A DNA stretch of 64,000 nt. Source: Pseudomonadota bacterium (GTDB lineage Bacteria; Chloroflexota; UBA6077; JAJPHF01). Both the position numbers and the translations under genes were made by a program. The notes beneath the pieces were generated by a model. The model had not been told where the DNA came from and searched no databases. It saw only the letters and a program-made list of their open reading frames with translations. The DNA lies in NCBI GenBank assembly GCA_021325365.1, contig JAJPHF010000051.1, positions 47,135 to 111,134 of the forward strand. The letters run 5' to 3'. Below are positions 17,422-25,862 of the stretch, one piece after another (within the stretch, counting starts at the first letter, position 1; the number at the start of each line of letters is the position of its first letter).

Positions 17422-17526
17422 CTAGCGGGACCAGTAGTCGGCGATGTCCAGAACGAGCGACAGAGTAGCCAGTAGCGCCGCGACTAGGATGAGAGCGATA
17501 CCTAGGTCGATCACCCCGAATTGCAT
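17422..17526 (-). CDS. 34-residue single-span membrane peptide
   Basis: A short frame starting MQFGVIDLGIALILVAA and ending in DIADYWSR. One transmembrane helix is flanked by charged ends. GGGAAGG lies 5 nt before ATG 17526, which is strong support for such a short frame. It precedes the two-TM protein gene on the same strand and may be its partner. Confidence 0.55.
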   Translation of the reverse strand: MQFGVIDLGIALILVAALLATLSLVLDIADYWSR

Positions 17527-17834
17527 GCGACCTTCCCGCGATACGCCAAGCAACGCGCAACTGCCTAGACCGATGCGAGGGGTAGCATATGCTATCGCGG
17601 TGACCAGAGGATAGCGCTGCGGTTGTGATCCGGTCGCGGCCGTGGCGCTCGAAGCCTTCGCCGCCGAGGTGCGCGGGCATCCCGCACGCCACGACGGCCG
17701 AGCGGGGCCGCATCGGCCACCTGCTCAAGCTGCGCGAGCGCGCGTACCACTAGGGGGTCGGACAGCGTCCCCATCGGCCCGAGTGCATTTGTGATCGACT
17801 GGCACGCAGTCGTGGCGCTTGCCTACAGCACGGG
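17527..17834. other. Intergenic region with a 12-bp palindrome
   Basis: No gene found. TAGCATATGCTA at 17583-17594 is a perfect palindrome about 57 nt upstream of the membrane peptide and could be an operator or -10 region for it. Confidence 0.45.
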
Positions 17835-18380
17835 TCAGTTCTCGAAGACGTTGCTGCGGACGATGCGGTAGCCGCTGCGCAGGCAGTCGGCCTCCGAGCG
17901 GAGCGTGTTCGGGACGTAGGAACGCGGCACGACGACGTAGTTGAACTGCCAGATGGGGCTGTACTTCGCCATCCCGGGGATGGAGTCGTAGATGTTGAAC
18001 TGGTTGGGCACCCGCGTGGCCGGGCGGACGAGCTTGCCCCGCGCGTCAAGCTGCACGTCGTAGACGATCTGGTATTCCTGCGCTACCTTGACGACGGACG
18101 GATCGATGTCCAGCTCGCCGGACTCCGACGCGAAGACGATCTTCCCGTCGAACCAGACGCGCTCGATGTTCAGCCCGTGGGGATTGCTGTAGTCGAGCTG
18201 CTCGACGCCCTCGGGGTCGAAGCCCTGGCCGCCACCGTGGAACGGTCGGCCGCCGCGGATCACCCATAGGCCTTCCGGCTCGTCGGCGCCGACCGGCCGG
18301 GCCTCACCCTGGGGCGCCCCATACAGACTGCCCACGGTCGAGCGCTTCGCGGTGGTCTGCTCGTCTGCGTCGCGCGGCAT
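17835..18380 (-). CDS. Hypothetical protein, 181 residues
   Basis: A soluble protein with no signal or membrane segment. The N-terminal 35 residues are polar. The rest is beta-rich with features such as GLWVIRGGRPFHGGGQGF, LNIERVWFDGKIVFASESG and VYDVQLDARGKLV, ending in a Tyr/Val-rich segment with one cysteine. ATG 18380 follows GGGAGGG at 4 nt; the longer frame to 18440 lacks this. No family recognised. It is divergent from the NlpC/P60 gene, with 178 nt between the starts. Confidence 0.6.
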   Translation of the reverse strand: MPRDADEQTTAKRSTVGSLYGAPQGEARPVGADEPEGLWVIRGGRPFHGGGQGFDPEGVEQLDYSNPHGLNIERVWFDGKIVFASESGELDIDPSVVKVAQEYQIVYDVQLDARGKLVRPATRVPNQFNIYDSIPGMAKYSPIWQFNYVVVPRSYVPNTLRSEADCLRSGYRIVRSNVFEN

Positions 18381-18558
18381 CGGCCCTCCCTTCCGGGCGG
18401 CGCGGCCTTCCCGCGCAAGCCCTCCGTCCGATGGTAGCATCTTCGCGCGCCAGCCGCGCCGCCGACGGTGGTAGCATCGGACGCGAGCCGGCGGGCGGCG
18501 AGCAACGGCGGGTGACGGGCGCGGCGACGAGCGCCGACGATGGCGCGGGGGCGCAAGG

Positions 18559-19365
18559 ATGCTACAGGTGGCGCGCGGGGTGGTGGACGTGTGGGCGCGG
18601 CCGGCGCGCGGCGCGGACGACGACCGGCTGACGCAGGCGCTGCTCGGGCAGGCGGCGACCGTGCTGGAGACGCGCGGCGAGTGGGCGCGGGTGCGCCTGC
18701 CCGACTACGAGGGCTGGGTCGAGCGCGCGTGTCTCGCAAGCCCGGCCGCCGCGGCGACGGCCGAGGCGCTCGCCGTCACGGCCCTGGCGGCGCCGCTGTA
18801 CGCTGGGCCAGAGGGTGACGTCGCGCGGGACGAAGCTTACCTGGGAACGGCGCTGCCGCTGCTGGGGAGGGACGGGGCGCGCTGGCGCGTGGCGCTGCCG
18901 GGCGGCCAGCCGGCGTGGCTGGCGCGCGACGCGGGCGAGGCGCGGCCCCGCGGGGCGGCCTACCCGCCGCGGCCCGCCGCGCACGCCGTCGCGGTCGCGC
19001 GGCAGCTGCTCGGCAGCCCCTACCTGTGGGGGGGCGGCACGGTGCGCGGCATCGACTGCTCGGCGCTGGTGCAGCTCGCCTACGCGGTGAGCGGCCACAC
19101 GCTGCCGCGCGACGCCGACCAACAGTGGGCAGCGCTCCCGATACCCGTCGCGCGCGACGCGCTGGTGGCGGGCGACCTGCTGTTCTTTGCGCGCGACGGC
19201 GCCATCGTCCACGTGGCGCTGGCGCTGGGCGGGGCAGCCTACCTGCACGCGCTGGGCGAGCCGCCGCGCGGGGTCTGCATCCAGAGCCTGGCGCCCGGGG
19301 CGCCCAACTACAACGCCCGGCTCGACGCGCTCTACCTCGGCGCGCGGCGCGTGGTCCCGGCGTGA
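18559..19365 (+). CDS. SH3-domain NlpC/P60 peptidase
   Basis: 268 residues. Two N-terminal SH3b-like repeats (about 1-60 and 65-125) are followed by an NlpC/P60 cysteine-peptidase domain. The catalytic Cys is in GIDCSALVQLAY, the His in GAIVHVALALGG, and a His/polar third residue follows (AYLHALGE). Architecture matches gamma-D-glutamyl-diamino-acid endopeptidases such as YkfC, which trim murein peptides. No signal peptide is visible, so it may act on recycled muropeptides in the cytoplasm. The start ATG 18559 has a poor ribosome site. Confidence 0.85.
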   Translation: MLQVARGVVDVWARPARGADDDRLTQALLGQAATVLETRGEWARVRLPDYEGWVERACLASPAAAATAEALAVTALAAPLYAGPEGDVARDEAYLGTALPLLGRDGARWRVALPGGQPAWLARDAGEARPRGAAYPPRPAAHAVAVARQLLGSPYLWGGGTVRGIDCSALVQLAYAVSGHTLPRDADQQWAALPIPVARDALVAGDLLFFARDGAIVHVALALGGAAYLHALGEPPRGVCIQSLAPGAPNYNARLDALYLGARRVVPA

Positions 19366-19375
19366 GTGGGGCGGG

Positions 19376-19606
19376 TCAGGCGGCGGTGCCGTCGCCCAGG
19401 TCGGCAGCATACTCGCCGTCCTGCACCCGGCCGCGCAGGATCAGCAGGCGGCTGTACTGCGACACGCTGAACGGATAGGTCCAGCGGACGCTGGGGCGGT
19501 AGCCGAAGCGGAACGCCTCATCGTGATCGCCGGCGCCACGGCCGTCCTTGGTGCCGGGCAACATCGCCGGGGGCTGGCTGCTGGGCTGGGCGTGGACCCG
19601 TTCCAT
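19376..19606 (-). CDS. Small hypothetical protein, 76 residues
   Basis: It starts MERVHAQPSSQPPA with GGGAGAGC 3 nt before ATG 19606. The second half reads FGYRPSVRWTYPFSVSQYSRL and then ILRGRVQDGEY, an aromatic/basic conserved-looking block, whereas the N-terminus is disordered. It ends 10 nt from the convergent NlpC/P60 stop. An unusual hairpin lies in its leader (19660-19700). No family recognised. Confidence 0.55.
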   Translation of the reverse strand: MERVHAQPSSQPPAMLPGTKDGRGAGDHDEAFRFGYRPSVRWTYPFSVSQYSRLLILRGRVQDGEYAADLGDGTAA

Positions 19607-19659
19607 GGTGCTCTCCCTGTCTGCGCGCCTGCGCGCGTTCCCTACCCTGCTGCGGGATA

Positions 19660-19700
19660 GGACCCGGTTGGTGCCTCCACGAGGATTGTCGGCCGGGTCC
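19660..19700 (-). ncRNA. Structured leader candidate (nested hairpin)
   Basis: An outer 8-bp stem (GGACCCGG 19660-19667 with CCGGGTCC 19693-19700) encloses a 4-bp hairpin (CCTC/GAGG, 19674-19684). It lies 54-94 nt before the start at 19606. Not a class I can name. Confidence 0.3.
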
Positions 19701-19818
19701 GCGCGCACGGGGAGGGTAGCCGCGCCCGCCGGCAACGGCCGGAGGTACGCCGTCTGGCCAGACGCGAGTACTTGTGGCGGCCTCGCGCGAACGCGGGCGT
19801 GAGAGAGCGGGCCGGGCG

Positions 19819-20874
19819 TCAGTACGGCTCGTAGGCGCGCAGGCGAGGGATGACTTCTTCGCCGAAGAGGCGCAGCGAGCGCATGACTTGCTCCTCGGTG
19901 AGGTAGCCGAAGTTGAACTCGCCGAGCAGGGTATTGAACAGCCCCTCCTCGGCGTACTCGCGGAGCTTCGCGGCCACCGTCGCGGGCGAGCCGATGAGGC
20001 CGATGCCGTGCTCGCGCATGTAAGGGATGTCGGTGAAATGCTCCAGCATCACGGCGCCGCCTAGCTCGCCGCGCCGCCGCCGGCTCTCGATGAGCCCGGT
20101 GACCGGCTGCGCCTCGGTGTAGACCTGCACCCAGCTGGGCCCGGCGATCTCCCATGCCTGATCGTCGGTCTCGTCGACGTAGACGAGGATCCAGTAGTTG
20201 ATGTCGGGCTTGCCGGGGTGGCCGGCGGCCCGCCACTGGTCGACGTAGGCGCGGTAGACCGGCGCCGCGTCCTGGCGCGGCAGGTAGTGGACGTAGCCTG
20301 TGTGGATGCCCTCGGCGGCGCAGTAGGCCAGCGTGGCGGGGTCGCGCGTCTCCAGCCAGACGGGCGGATGGGGCTGCTGGTACGGCGCCATCTGCAGCGG
20401 CACGTTGGCGTAGTGGTGGTAGGGGCCGTCGAAGCTGAAGCCGGCGGGGTTGGCGCAGGCGGCCTTCAGCACCTCGTAGCACTCGATCGTGCGCTCACGG
20501 CGGTGCGCGTAGTCGCCCTGGTAGGCGCGCAGCTGGTCGGGCGAGACGCCGGAGACGAGCCCCACGTCCAGCCGTCCGGCGGTCACGTTGTCGAGCGCGA
20601 CCACTTCCTCCACGATGCGCAGCGGATCGTAGAGCGGCGCGAGCCAGCCCATCGCGCCGAGGCGCAGATGCTGGGTGCGCGCGGCGGCCGCGGCGACGAA
20701 CAGCGGCGGCGAGGGGCTCATGCTCTCGGTCGGGCAGGTGTGGTGCTCGACGGCGAAGGCGTAGTCGAAGCCCAGCTCGTCGCACAACGCTAGCTCGCGC
20801 CAGAGCTGCGCGTACCGCGCGGCCGGCGCCATGCCGGGCTTGCGCCAGATGTGGCTCATGTGGGCGAATTTCAT
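19819..20874 (-). CDS. LLM-class flavin-dependent oxidoreductase
   Basis: A 351-residue luciferase-like TIM barrel. It opens MKFAHMSHIWRKPG and shows the family strands FDYAFAVEHHTCP, LRLGAMGWLAPLYDPLRIVEEV and LDNVTAGRLDVGLVSG, with the flavin-phosphate region later in the barrel. These enzymes use FMNH2 or F420 to oxidise small organics. ATG 20874 follows GGGAG. It is divergent from the SBP gene at 21009, sharing a 134-nt promoter region that includes TATACT at 20924-20929. The substrate may be the SBP ligand. Confidence 0.88.
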   Translation of the reverse strand: MKFAHMSHIWRKPGMAPAARYAQLWRELALCDELGFDYAFAVEHHTCPTESMSPSPPLFVAAAAARTQHLRLGAMGWLAPLYDPLRIVEEVVALDNVTAGRLDVGLVSGVSPDQLRAYQGDYAHRRERTIECYEVLKAACANPAGFSFDGPYHHYANVPLQMAPYQQPHPPVWLETRDPATLAYCAAEGIHTGYVHYLPRQDAAPVYRAYVDQWRAAGHPGKPDINYWILVYVDETDDQAWEIAGPSWVQVYTEAQPVTGLIESRRRRGELGGAVMLEHFTDIPYMREHGIGLIGSPATVAAKLREYAEEGLFNTLLGEFNFGYLTEEQVMRSLRLFGEEVIPRLRAYEPY

Positions 20875-21008
20875 GGCGGCTCCCTTCCGCTGCGGCCTCA
20901 ACGCAGGCTGCGGTGCCCTCTGTTATACTCGGCCACGGCCCTTGGGCCTGCCTCTGGCCAGTGGCGGCAGCTACCGCGGTGCCTGCCTCCCCATGCGGAG
21001 AGACCCGG

Positions 21009-22112
21009 ATGCAGCGTTTGCTCGCGCTCGTGACTATCGTAACCCTGTGGGGCGCGGCGTGCGCCCCGGCCGCGCGCCCCGCGGCCCCGGCGGGGGCGGG
21101 CGACGCCCGCCCCCGGGCCAGCGCGGCGCCTCTAGCCGGCGCTGGCGCGTTGTCAGCCGGGGCGTCCCCGACCGCCAGCGCGAGCGCGCCGGCCGCGCCG
21201 GCGGCTGCCTCGCCGGTGCCGCGCACGGTGCGGATCGCGATGCCGGCCGCGTCGCTCAGCCTGCTGCCGCTTAAGATCGCCGACGAGCGGGGGCTGTTCC
21301 GCGCCGAGGGCATCACCGTCGAGTGGGTGCCGCTCGCGCCGGAGCTGGGCGCGACGGCGATCCTGGCCGGCGAGGTTGGCTACACAACCACGCCCTCCAC
21401 CGTGGCGAGCGCGGCCGCCCAGGGCGCACCGCTGCGCATCTTCCTGTTCTCCGCCAGCAAGCTGCAGCACCAGATCGTGGGCCGCCCGGAGCTGCGGTCG
21501 ATGGCCGACCTGGCGGGCAAGCGCGTGGCGGTGTTTCGCCAGGGCGACCTGACGGCGTTCGAGGTGCGCTGGGCGCTGGACCACTTCGGCGTGCCGGACG
21601 CGACGGTGCTCAGCGTCGGGCGCGAGACGGACCGGCTGGCGGCCGTGTTGAGCGGCGCCGCCGACGCGACGGTGCTGCCGGTGCCCGCCGACATCGTGGC
21701 CGAGCGCCAGGGCCTGCGCGTGCTGCTGGCGGTCGGCGACGTGCTGGAGGTGCCGCTGGCGGGGCTGGGCACGAACGAGGACCGGCTACGCGGATCGCCC
21801 GAGGAGATCGCGGGGCTGGTGCGCGGCGCCATCCGCGGCGTCCAGTACCTGCGCGACCCCGCGCACGCCGACGACGTGGTGGCGCTCATCGCGGACTGGG
21901 TCGGCATCAGCCCGGAGGAGGCGCGCGTCGCACTCGACCGCGTGCGCGGCACGTACGCTCCGGGCGGTCTGCCGACCGACACGCAGCTTCAGGCGTTCCT
22001 CACCATGATGCGCGCCACCGGCGCCGTGGGCGACGACGTGACGCCCGACCAGATCAGCGACTTCCGCATCACACGGCAGGTAGCGGCCGACCTCGGCGTC
22101 GGCGCTCCGTAG
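21009..22112 (+). CDS. Lipoprotein substrate-binding protein (NMT1-like), paralogue 1
   Basis: 367 residues. Signal segment with lipobox WGAAC (Cys18), a long Ala/Pro linker to about residue 75, then a two-domain binding protein. Key text: LPLKIADERGLFRAEGITVEW, AILAGEVGYTTTPSTVASA, LAGKRVAVFRQGDLTAFEV, and a C-terminal helical region with RVRGTYAPGG. It shares these motifs with the next gene (22703), so they are paralogues. ATG 21009 follows GGAGAG. The ABC permease and ATPase needed for transport are not in the window. Confidence 0.87.
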   Translation: MQRLLALVTIVTLWGAACAPAARPAAPAGAGDARPRASAAPLAGAGALSAGASPTASASAPAAPAAASPVPRTVRIAMPAASLSLLPLKIADERGLFRAEGITVEWVPLAPELGATAILAGEVGYTTTPSTVASAAAQGAPLRIFLFSASKLQHQIVGRPELRSMADLAGKRVAVFRQGDLTAFEVRWALDHFGVPDATVLSVGRETDRLAAVLSGAADATVLPVPADIVAERQGLRVLLAVGDVLEVPLAGLGTNEDRLRGSPEEIAGLVRGAIRGVQYLRDPAHADDVVALIADWVGISPEEARVALDRVRGTYAPGGLPTDTQLQAFLTMMRATGAVGDDVTPDQISDFRITRQVAADLGVGAP

Positions 22113-22702
22113 CCCTGCCGGCGCGGCGCGGTGGCCCGTCCCGGCCACGCCCCGGGGTCGGGCAGCGCGGGTGCGGCGCCCCGGGCAGGAAGCGGGGGCC
22201 ACGCCGCGAATCTCCACAAGACCGCCACACTCGCCCCTAAGCTCACACGGGCTCGCGGCTCGTAGACTGTTCATGGGCGCCCGGACGGATCCCCCACCCG
22301 TGCGGGCCCCGCCGGCCGCGGTAGCCCCCACTGCCGCGGCCGCACTTTGTGTGGCGCCGCCGTAACGGCCTGGGCGCGCCTCGACCGCCCACCCTCGGCA
22401 CGCTCGCGCCATGCGGAGACGCCGCACTCCTCGTCCCAGACCGTCCCCGACGATCCGCCCTAGCGTCGTCTCCCCCCGATCTCGCAGAAGGCTCATGCCG
22501 AGCGGCGCACCGGTAGGCCGCGGCGCTCCTGGTTGCGGTCAACGTCGTCGCGCTGGCGCACGGTACATGCTGTGCCTGATAAGCTCTTACAGGACGTTAT
22601 GTGCGCTCCGGGCCCCGGAGCGCGGTCGCCGTGCGCGCACGACCGCGGCGCGTGGCGGCAGCAACGCACGGCCCCGTCCCGAGGCGCGCCAGGAGGCTCA
22701 GC
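22113..22702. other. 590-bp spacer between paralogous SBP genes
   Basis: No protein-like frame. It holds a hairpin at 22603-22623 (GCGCTCCGG, 3-nt loop, complement) about 80 nt before the next start, and a less GC-rich stretch near 22575-22600 (TGATAAGCTCTTAC) that may be the promoter. Confidence 0.5.
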
Positions 22703-23782
22703 ATGTCGCCATTGCCCAGAGTTCGCCCAGGGAGCCCATCGCGCGTGCGGCTCTTGCTCGTCATCAGCACGGTCATGGCGCTCGGCGCGGCGGCGTGCGG
22801 GCCGTCCGGGCAGCCGGCGTCCCCGGCCGCGCCGGCGCCCTCGCAGAGCGCGGCGCCCGCGGCGGGGCCGAGCAGTGGAACGCCCACGCTCGACAAGGTG
22901 ATCATCGCCACGCCCGGCTCATCGCTCAGCTACTTGCCGGCCAAGGTGGCCGACGAGAAGGGCTTCTTCAAGGAAGAGGGTGTGGATGTCGAGTGGACCC
23001 AGATGGGGGGCGACCTGAGCGTGACCGCCGTGATGGCGGGCGAGGTCGGCTACACCACGGTCCCCTCCAGCGCCTCGGCGGCGGCGGCGCAGGGCGCGCC
23101 GATCAAGACCGTGGTGTTCATGAGCGTCAAGCTGCAGCACACGCTGGTCGCCGGGCCCAGCATCACGACGGTGCAGGACCTGGCGGGCAAGCGGATCGGC
23201 GTGCAGCGCCAGGGCGACCTGACGGCGTTCGAGTCGAAGCGCGTGGTCGACATGTTCAACGTGCCGAACGTGACGATCGTGAGCGTCGGGCCGGACGTGC
23301 AGCGGCTGGCGGCGCTGGAGAGCGGGGCGGTGGACGCCATCGTCGCCTCGGCGCCCTGGGACATCAAGGCCGAGCAGCAGGGGATGCACGTCTTGCTGCC
23401 GATCGGCAACGTGCTGGAGATCCCCCAGGCCGGCCTGGCGACGAGCGATACGAAGATCCAGAATGACGCGGACGAGATCGCCAAGCTGGTGCGGGGCATC
23501 ATTCGCGGCACGCAATACATACGCGATCCGGGCCACCACGACGAGGTGGCGGGCATCATCGCGCGCTGGGTGGACCTGTCGCCGGAGGAGGCGTCGACCG
23601 CGCTCGACCGCGTGCGCGGCACGTACTCGGCGACGGCAACGCCGACCGACGCGCAGATCCAGTTGTACCTGGAGATGCTGCGGGCGACGGGCGCCGCGAC
23701 GGACAGCACGACGGTGGATCAGATCACCGACTTCAGCATCGCGCGGCGTGTGGCGGCGGAAATGGGGGTAACGTCGCAGTAG
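22703..23782 (+). CDS. Lipoprotein substrate-binding protein (NMT1-like), paralogue 2
   Basis: 359 residues. Basic N-terminus, hydrophobic segment and lipobox GAAAC (Cys32), then a linker and binding fold. It matches paralogue 1 at VADEKGFFKEEGVDVEW, VMAGEVGYTTVPSS, LAGKRIGVQRQGDLTAFES and RVRGTYSATATPT. AGGAGG lies 6 nt before ATG 22703, an excellent start. Its ligand probably differs because the cleft-lining residues after the hinge differ between the two. A G/C repeat follows its stop at once. Confidence 0.87.
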   Translation: MSPLPRVRPGSPSRVRLLLVISTVMALGAAACGPSGQPASPAAPAPSQSAAPAAGPSSGTPTLDKVIIATPGSSLSYLPAKVADEKGFFKEEGVDVEWTQMGGDLSVTAVMAGEVGYTTVPSSASAAAAQGAPIKTVVFMSVKLQHTLVAGPSITTVQDLAGKRIGVQRQGDLTAFESKRVVDMFNVPNVTIVSVGPDVQRLAALESGAVDAIVASAPWDIKAEQQGMHVLLPIGNVLEIPQAGLATSDTKIQNDADEIAKLVRGIIRGTQYIRDPGHHDEVAGIIARWVDLSPEEASTALDRVRGTYSATATPTDAQIQLYLEMLRATGAATDSTTVDQITDFSIARRVAAEMGVTSQ

Positions 23783-23785
23783 GGG

Positions 23786-23850
23786 GTGTGGGGGGACACC
23801 CCCACCCCCCCGGCAGGGGAGTGCCCCTGCACCCCCGAGGAGAGGACGGA
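23786..23850. repeat. C/G-tract palindromic repeat (family B)
   Basis: Alternating G and C runs (GGGGGGACACCCCCACCCC, then GGCAGGGG, then GCCCCTGCACCCCCGAGGA) recur almost word for word at 49513-49706. It can fold into several hairpins and fills the gap before the next start, including near its ribosome site. Confidence 0.7.
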
Positions 23851-23864
23851 CCGGGGAGGGGAGG

Positions 23865-24755
23865 ATGCGGACGCTGCGGCTGATTAGCTTTGGGGTGGAC
23901 GCGGGGACCGTGGCGGCGCGGACGCACGGGGCGTTCGCGCGCCACGACGTCGCGCTGGAGCCGACCGACACGCCCAACTCGACGGTGCAGATGCGCGGGC
24001 TGGGCCAGGGCGAGTACGACGTGGCCTCGACGGCGTTCGACAACGTGCTGGCGTGGTCGGGCCGCGACGGCGGTCCCGCGATCGTGGCCGTGCTGCAGCC
24101 GAATGCCGGGCAGATGCTGCCGCTGTACGTGCGGCCCGAGATCAAGACTTGGGACGACCTGCGGGGCAAGCCGCTCGCGGCCGACGCCGTGGACACGGCG
24201 TTCGCGCTGGTGCTGCGGCGTATCCTGCTGGCGCACGACCTCGACCTCGACCGGGGCGACTACACGCTGGTGCCCGAGGGCAACACCCAGGCGCGGATGG
24301 CGTCGATGCTGCGGGGCGCGACGTTCGCCGGCATGATGAGCACGCAGCTCGAAGCGCAGGCCCAGGCGGCCGGCCTGGTGCGCATGGCCGACCACCGCGA
24401 GGTGCTGCCGGACTATCCTGGCGGGGTGTTCGCGGTGACCCGGGCGTGGGGCGAGAGCCACCGCGAGCTGCTGGTGGACTTCCTGCGCGCCTGGCTGGAG
24501 GGCGCGCGCTGGGTCCACGCGAACCGCGACGCCGCCGTCGACCTGCTGGTAAGCGAGCAGCACGTGACGCGCGAGGCGGCCGCCGAGAGCGTGGCCTTCC
24601 TGTCGCCGGACGGCGCCTTCAACGTGCCCGGCCTCCAAAGCGTGCTCGACCTGCGCACCCGCTACGGTTTCAAGCTGCCGATGGGCGACGACCTGGCGGC
24701 CTACTACGATCTGTCTTACTATCAGCAGGCAGAGGGCGCGCCCGGGGCCCGCTAA
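23865..24755 (+). CDS. SBP-like protein lacking any signal peptide
   Basis: 296 residues. It starts MRTLRLISFGVDAGTVAA, going straight into the first strand of an NMT1/SsuA-type binding fold, so it should be cytoplasmic. It is highly similar along its length to the exported protein at 24797 (shared NSTVQMRGLGxGxxDVAS, FDNVLAWSGRDGGP, WDDLRGKPLA, VDTAFALVLRRILL). ATG 23865 follows GGGGAGGGGAGG. Either the signal was lost, or it is a ligand-binding or THI5-like enzyme inside the cell. THI5-type catalytic cysteine motifs are not seen. Confidence 0.8.
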   Translation: MRTLRLISFGVDAGTVAARTHGAFARHDVALEPTDTPNSTVQMRGLGQGEYDVASTAFDNVLAWSGRDGGPAIVAVLQPNAGQMLPLYVRPEIKTWDDLRGKPLAADAVDTAFALVLRRILLAHDLDLDRGDYTLVPEGNTQARMASMLRGATFAGMMSTQLEAQAQAAGLVRMADHREVLPDYPGGVFAVTRAWGESHRELLVDFLRAWLEGARWVHANRDAAVDLLVSEQHVTREAAAESVAFLSPDGAFNVPGLQSVLDLRTRYGFKLPMGDDLAAYYDLSYYQQAEGAPGAR

Positions 24756-24796
24756 GCGGCCGCGGTTCGGCGCCCGGCGCATTGTGGGAGGCTCGT

Positions 24797-25774
24797 ATGG
24801 CTCGGCACCGGGTGCTCTTGGCGTTCGCCGTGCTGGCCGCGCTGGTCGCGCTCACTCCTCTCCTCGCGACGGCCACCCCCGATCCGCAGAAAGGGCTCCA
24901 GCCCCTGCGCCTGATCACGTTCACCGTCGACGCCGCGACTCTCGCCGCTCAGGCACAGGGGTTCTTCGCCGCCGACGGGCTCGACGTGGATATCACGATC
25001 ACCCCTAACTCGACCGTGCAGATGCGCGGTCTGGGCGAGGGCCAATGGGACGTGGCCTCGACGGCGTTCGACAACGTGCTCGCCTGGTCGGGCCGCGATG
25101 GAGGCCCGGAGATCGTCGCCGTGCTCCAACCATCGGCAGGGATCAACCTACCGCTCTACGTGCGACCGGAGATCAAAGAGTGGGATGACCTGCGCGGGAA
25201 GCCACTGGCGGTCGATGCCGTCGACACGGCATTCGCGCTGGTGCTGCGGCGGATCCTCCTGTCGCACGGTTTGGATCTGGAGCGGGGCGACTATGAGCTG
25301 GTTGCCGTGGGCGGCACGCCGCTGCGCCTGGAGTCGATGGAGCGTGGAGAGACGTTCGCCGGCATCATGAGCACTGATCTCGAAGCGCGAGCACAAGCGG
25401 CCGGTCTCGTGCGCCTGGACGACCAGCGCCAGGTGTTGCCTGACTACCCCGGCGGGGTATTCGCCGTGACCCGCCCCTGGGCGCAGCAGCATCGCGACGA
25501 GCTAGCGCGCTTCCTCCACGCTTGGTTGGCTGCGGATCGCTGGGTACACGCTAATCGCTCCGCCGCGATTGAGCTGGTGTCGGCGAGCCAGGGAACCACC
25601 CAGGAGGCGGCGACGCGGGCGGTTGACGAACTCTCGCCCGACGGCGCGCTCAATGTGCCGGGCTTGCAGAGCGTGCTCGGGTTGCGCACTCAGTTTGGCT
25701 ACCCGCTGCCGATGGGCGACGATGTCGCCCGCTTCTACGACGCGTCGTACTATCAGCAGGTCGTCGGTCGCTGA
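24797..25774 (+). CDS. Secreted SBP-like protein, paralogue of the preceding gene
   Basis: 325 residues. The N-terminus MARHRVLLAFAVLAALVALTP is a Sec signal peptide without a lipobox cysteine. The mature part follows its neighbour almost throughout, ending GYPLPMGDDVARFYDASYYQQ. ATG 24797 follows GGGAGG at 5 nt. It lies 41 nt after the cytoplasmic paralogue, so the pair is a tandem duplication and probably one operon. Codon use looks slightly less GC-extreme than in the sister gene, hinting at unequal histories. Confidence 0.82.
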   Translation: MARHRVLLAFAVLAALVALTPLLATATPDPQKGLQPLRLITFTVDAATLAAQAQGFFAADGLDVDITITPNSTVQMRGLGEGQWDVASTAFDNVLAWSGRDGGPEIVAVLQPSAGINLPLYVRPEIKEWDDLRGKPLAVDAVDTAFALVLRRILLSHGLDLERGDYELVAVGGTPLRLESMERGETFAGIMSTDLEARAQAAGLVRLDDQRQVLPDYPGGVFAVTRPWAQQHRDELARFLHAWLAADRWVHANRSAAIELVSASQGTTQEAATRAVDELSPDGALNVPGLQSVLGLRTQFGYPLPMGDDVARFYDASYYQQVVGR

Positions 25775-25862
25775 CCTGTCGCGCCACCAGCCAAGCGAGT
25801 GAGCCGGCGAGGCGACTGGCGCCTACGGCAGCACGACCGAGGCCGGGTGCCGAGGGGCAAGT

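Noticed and set aside
24053..25774. 573-residue frame that would fuse the cytoplasmic SBP-like region to the secreted one
   Set aside because: The first 248 codons are out of frame with the real gene 23865-24755. The secreted protein starts at 24797 with a signal peptide.
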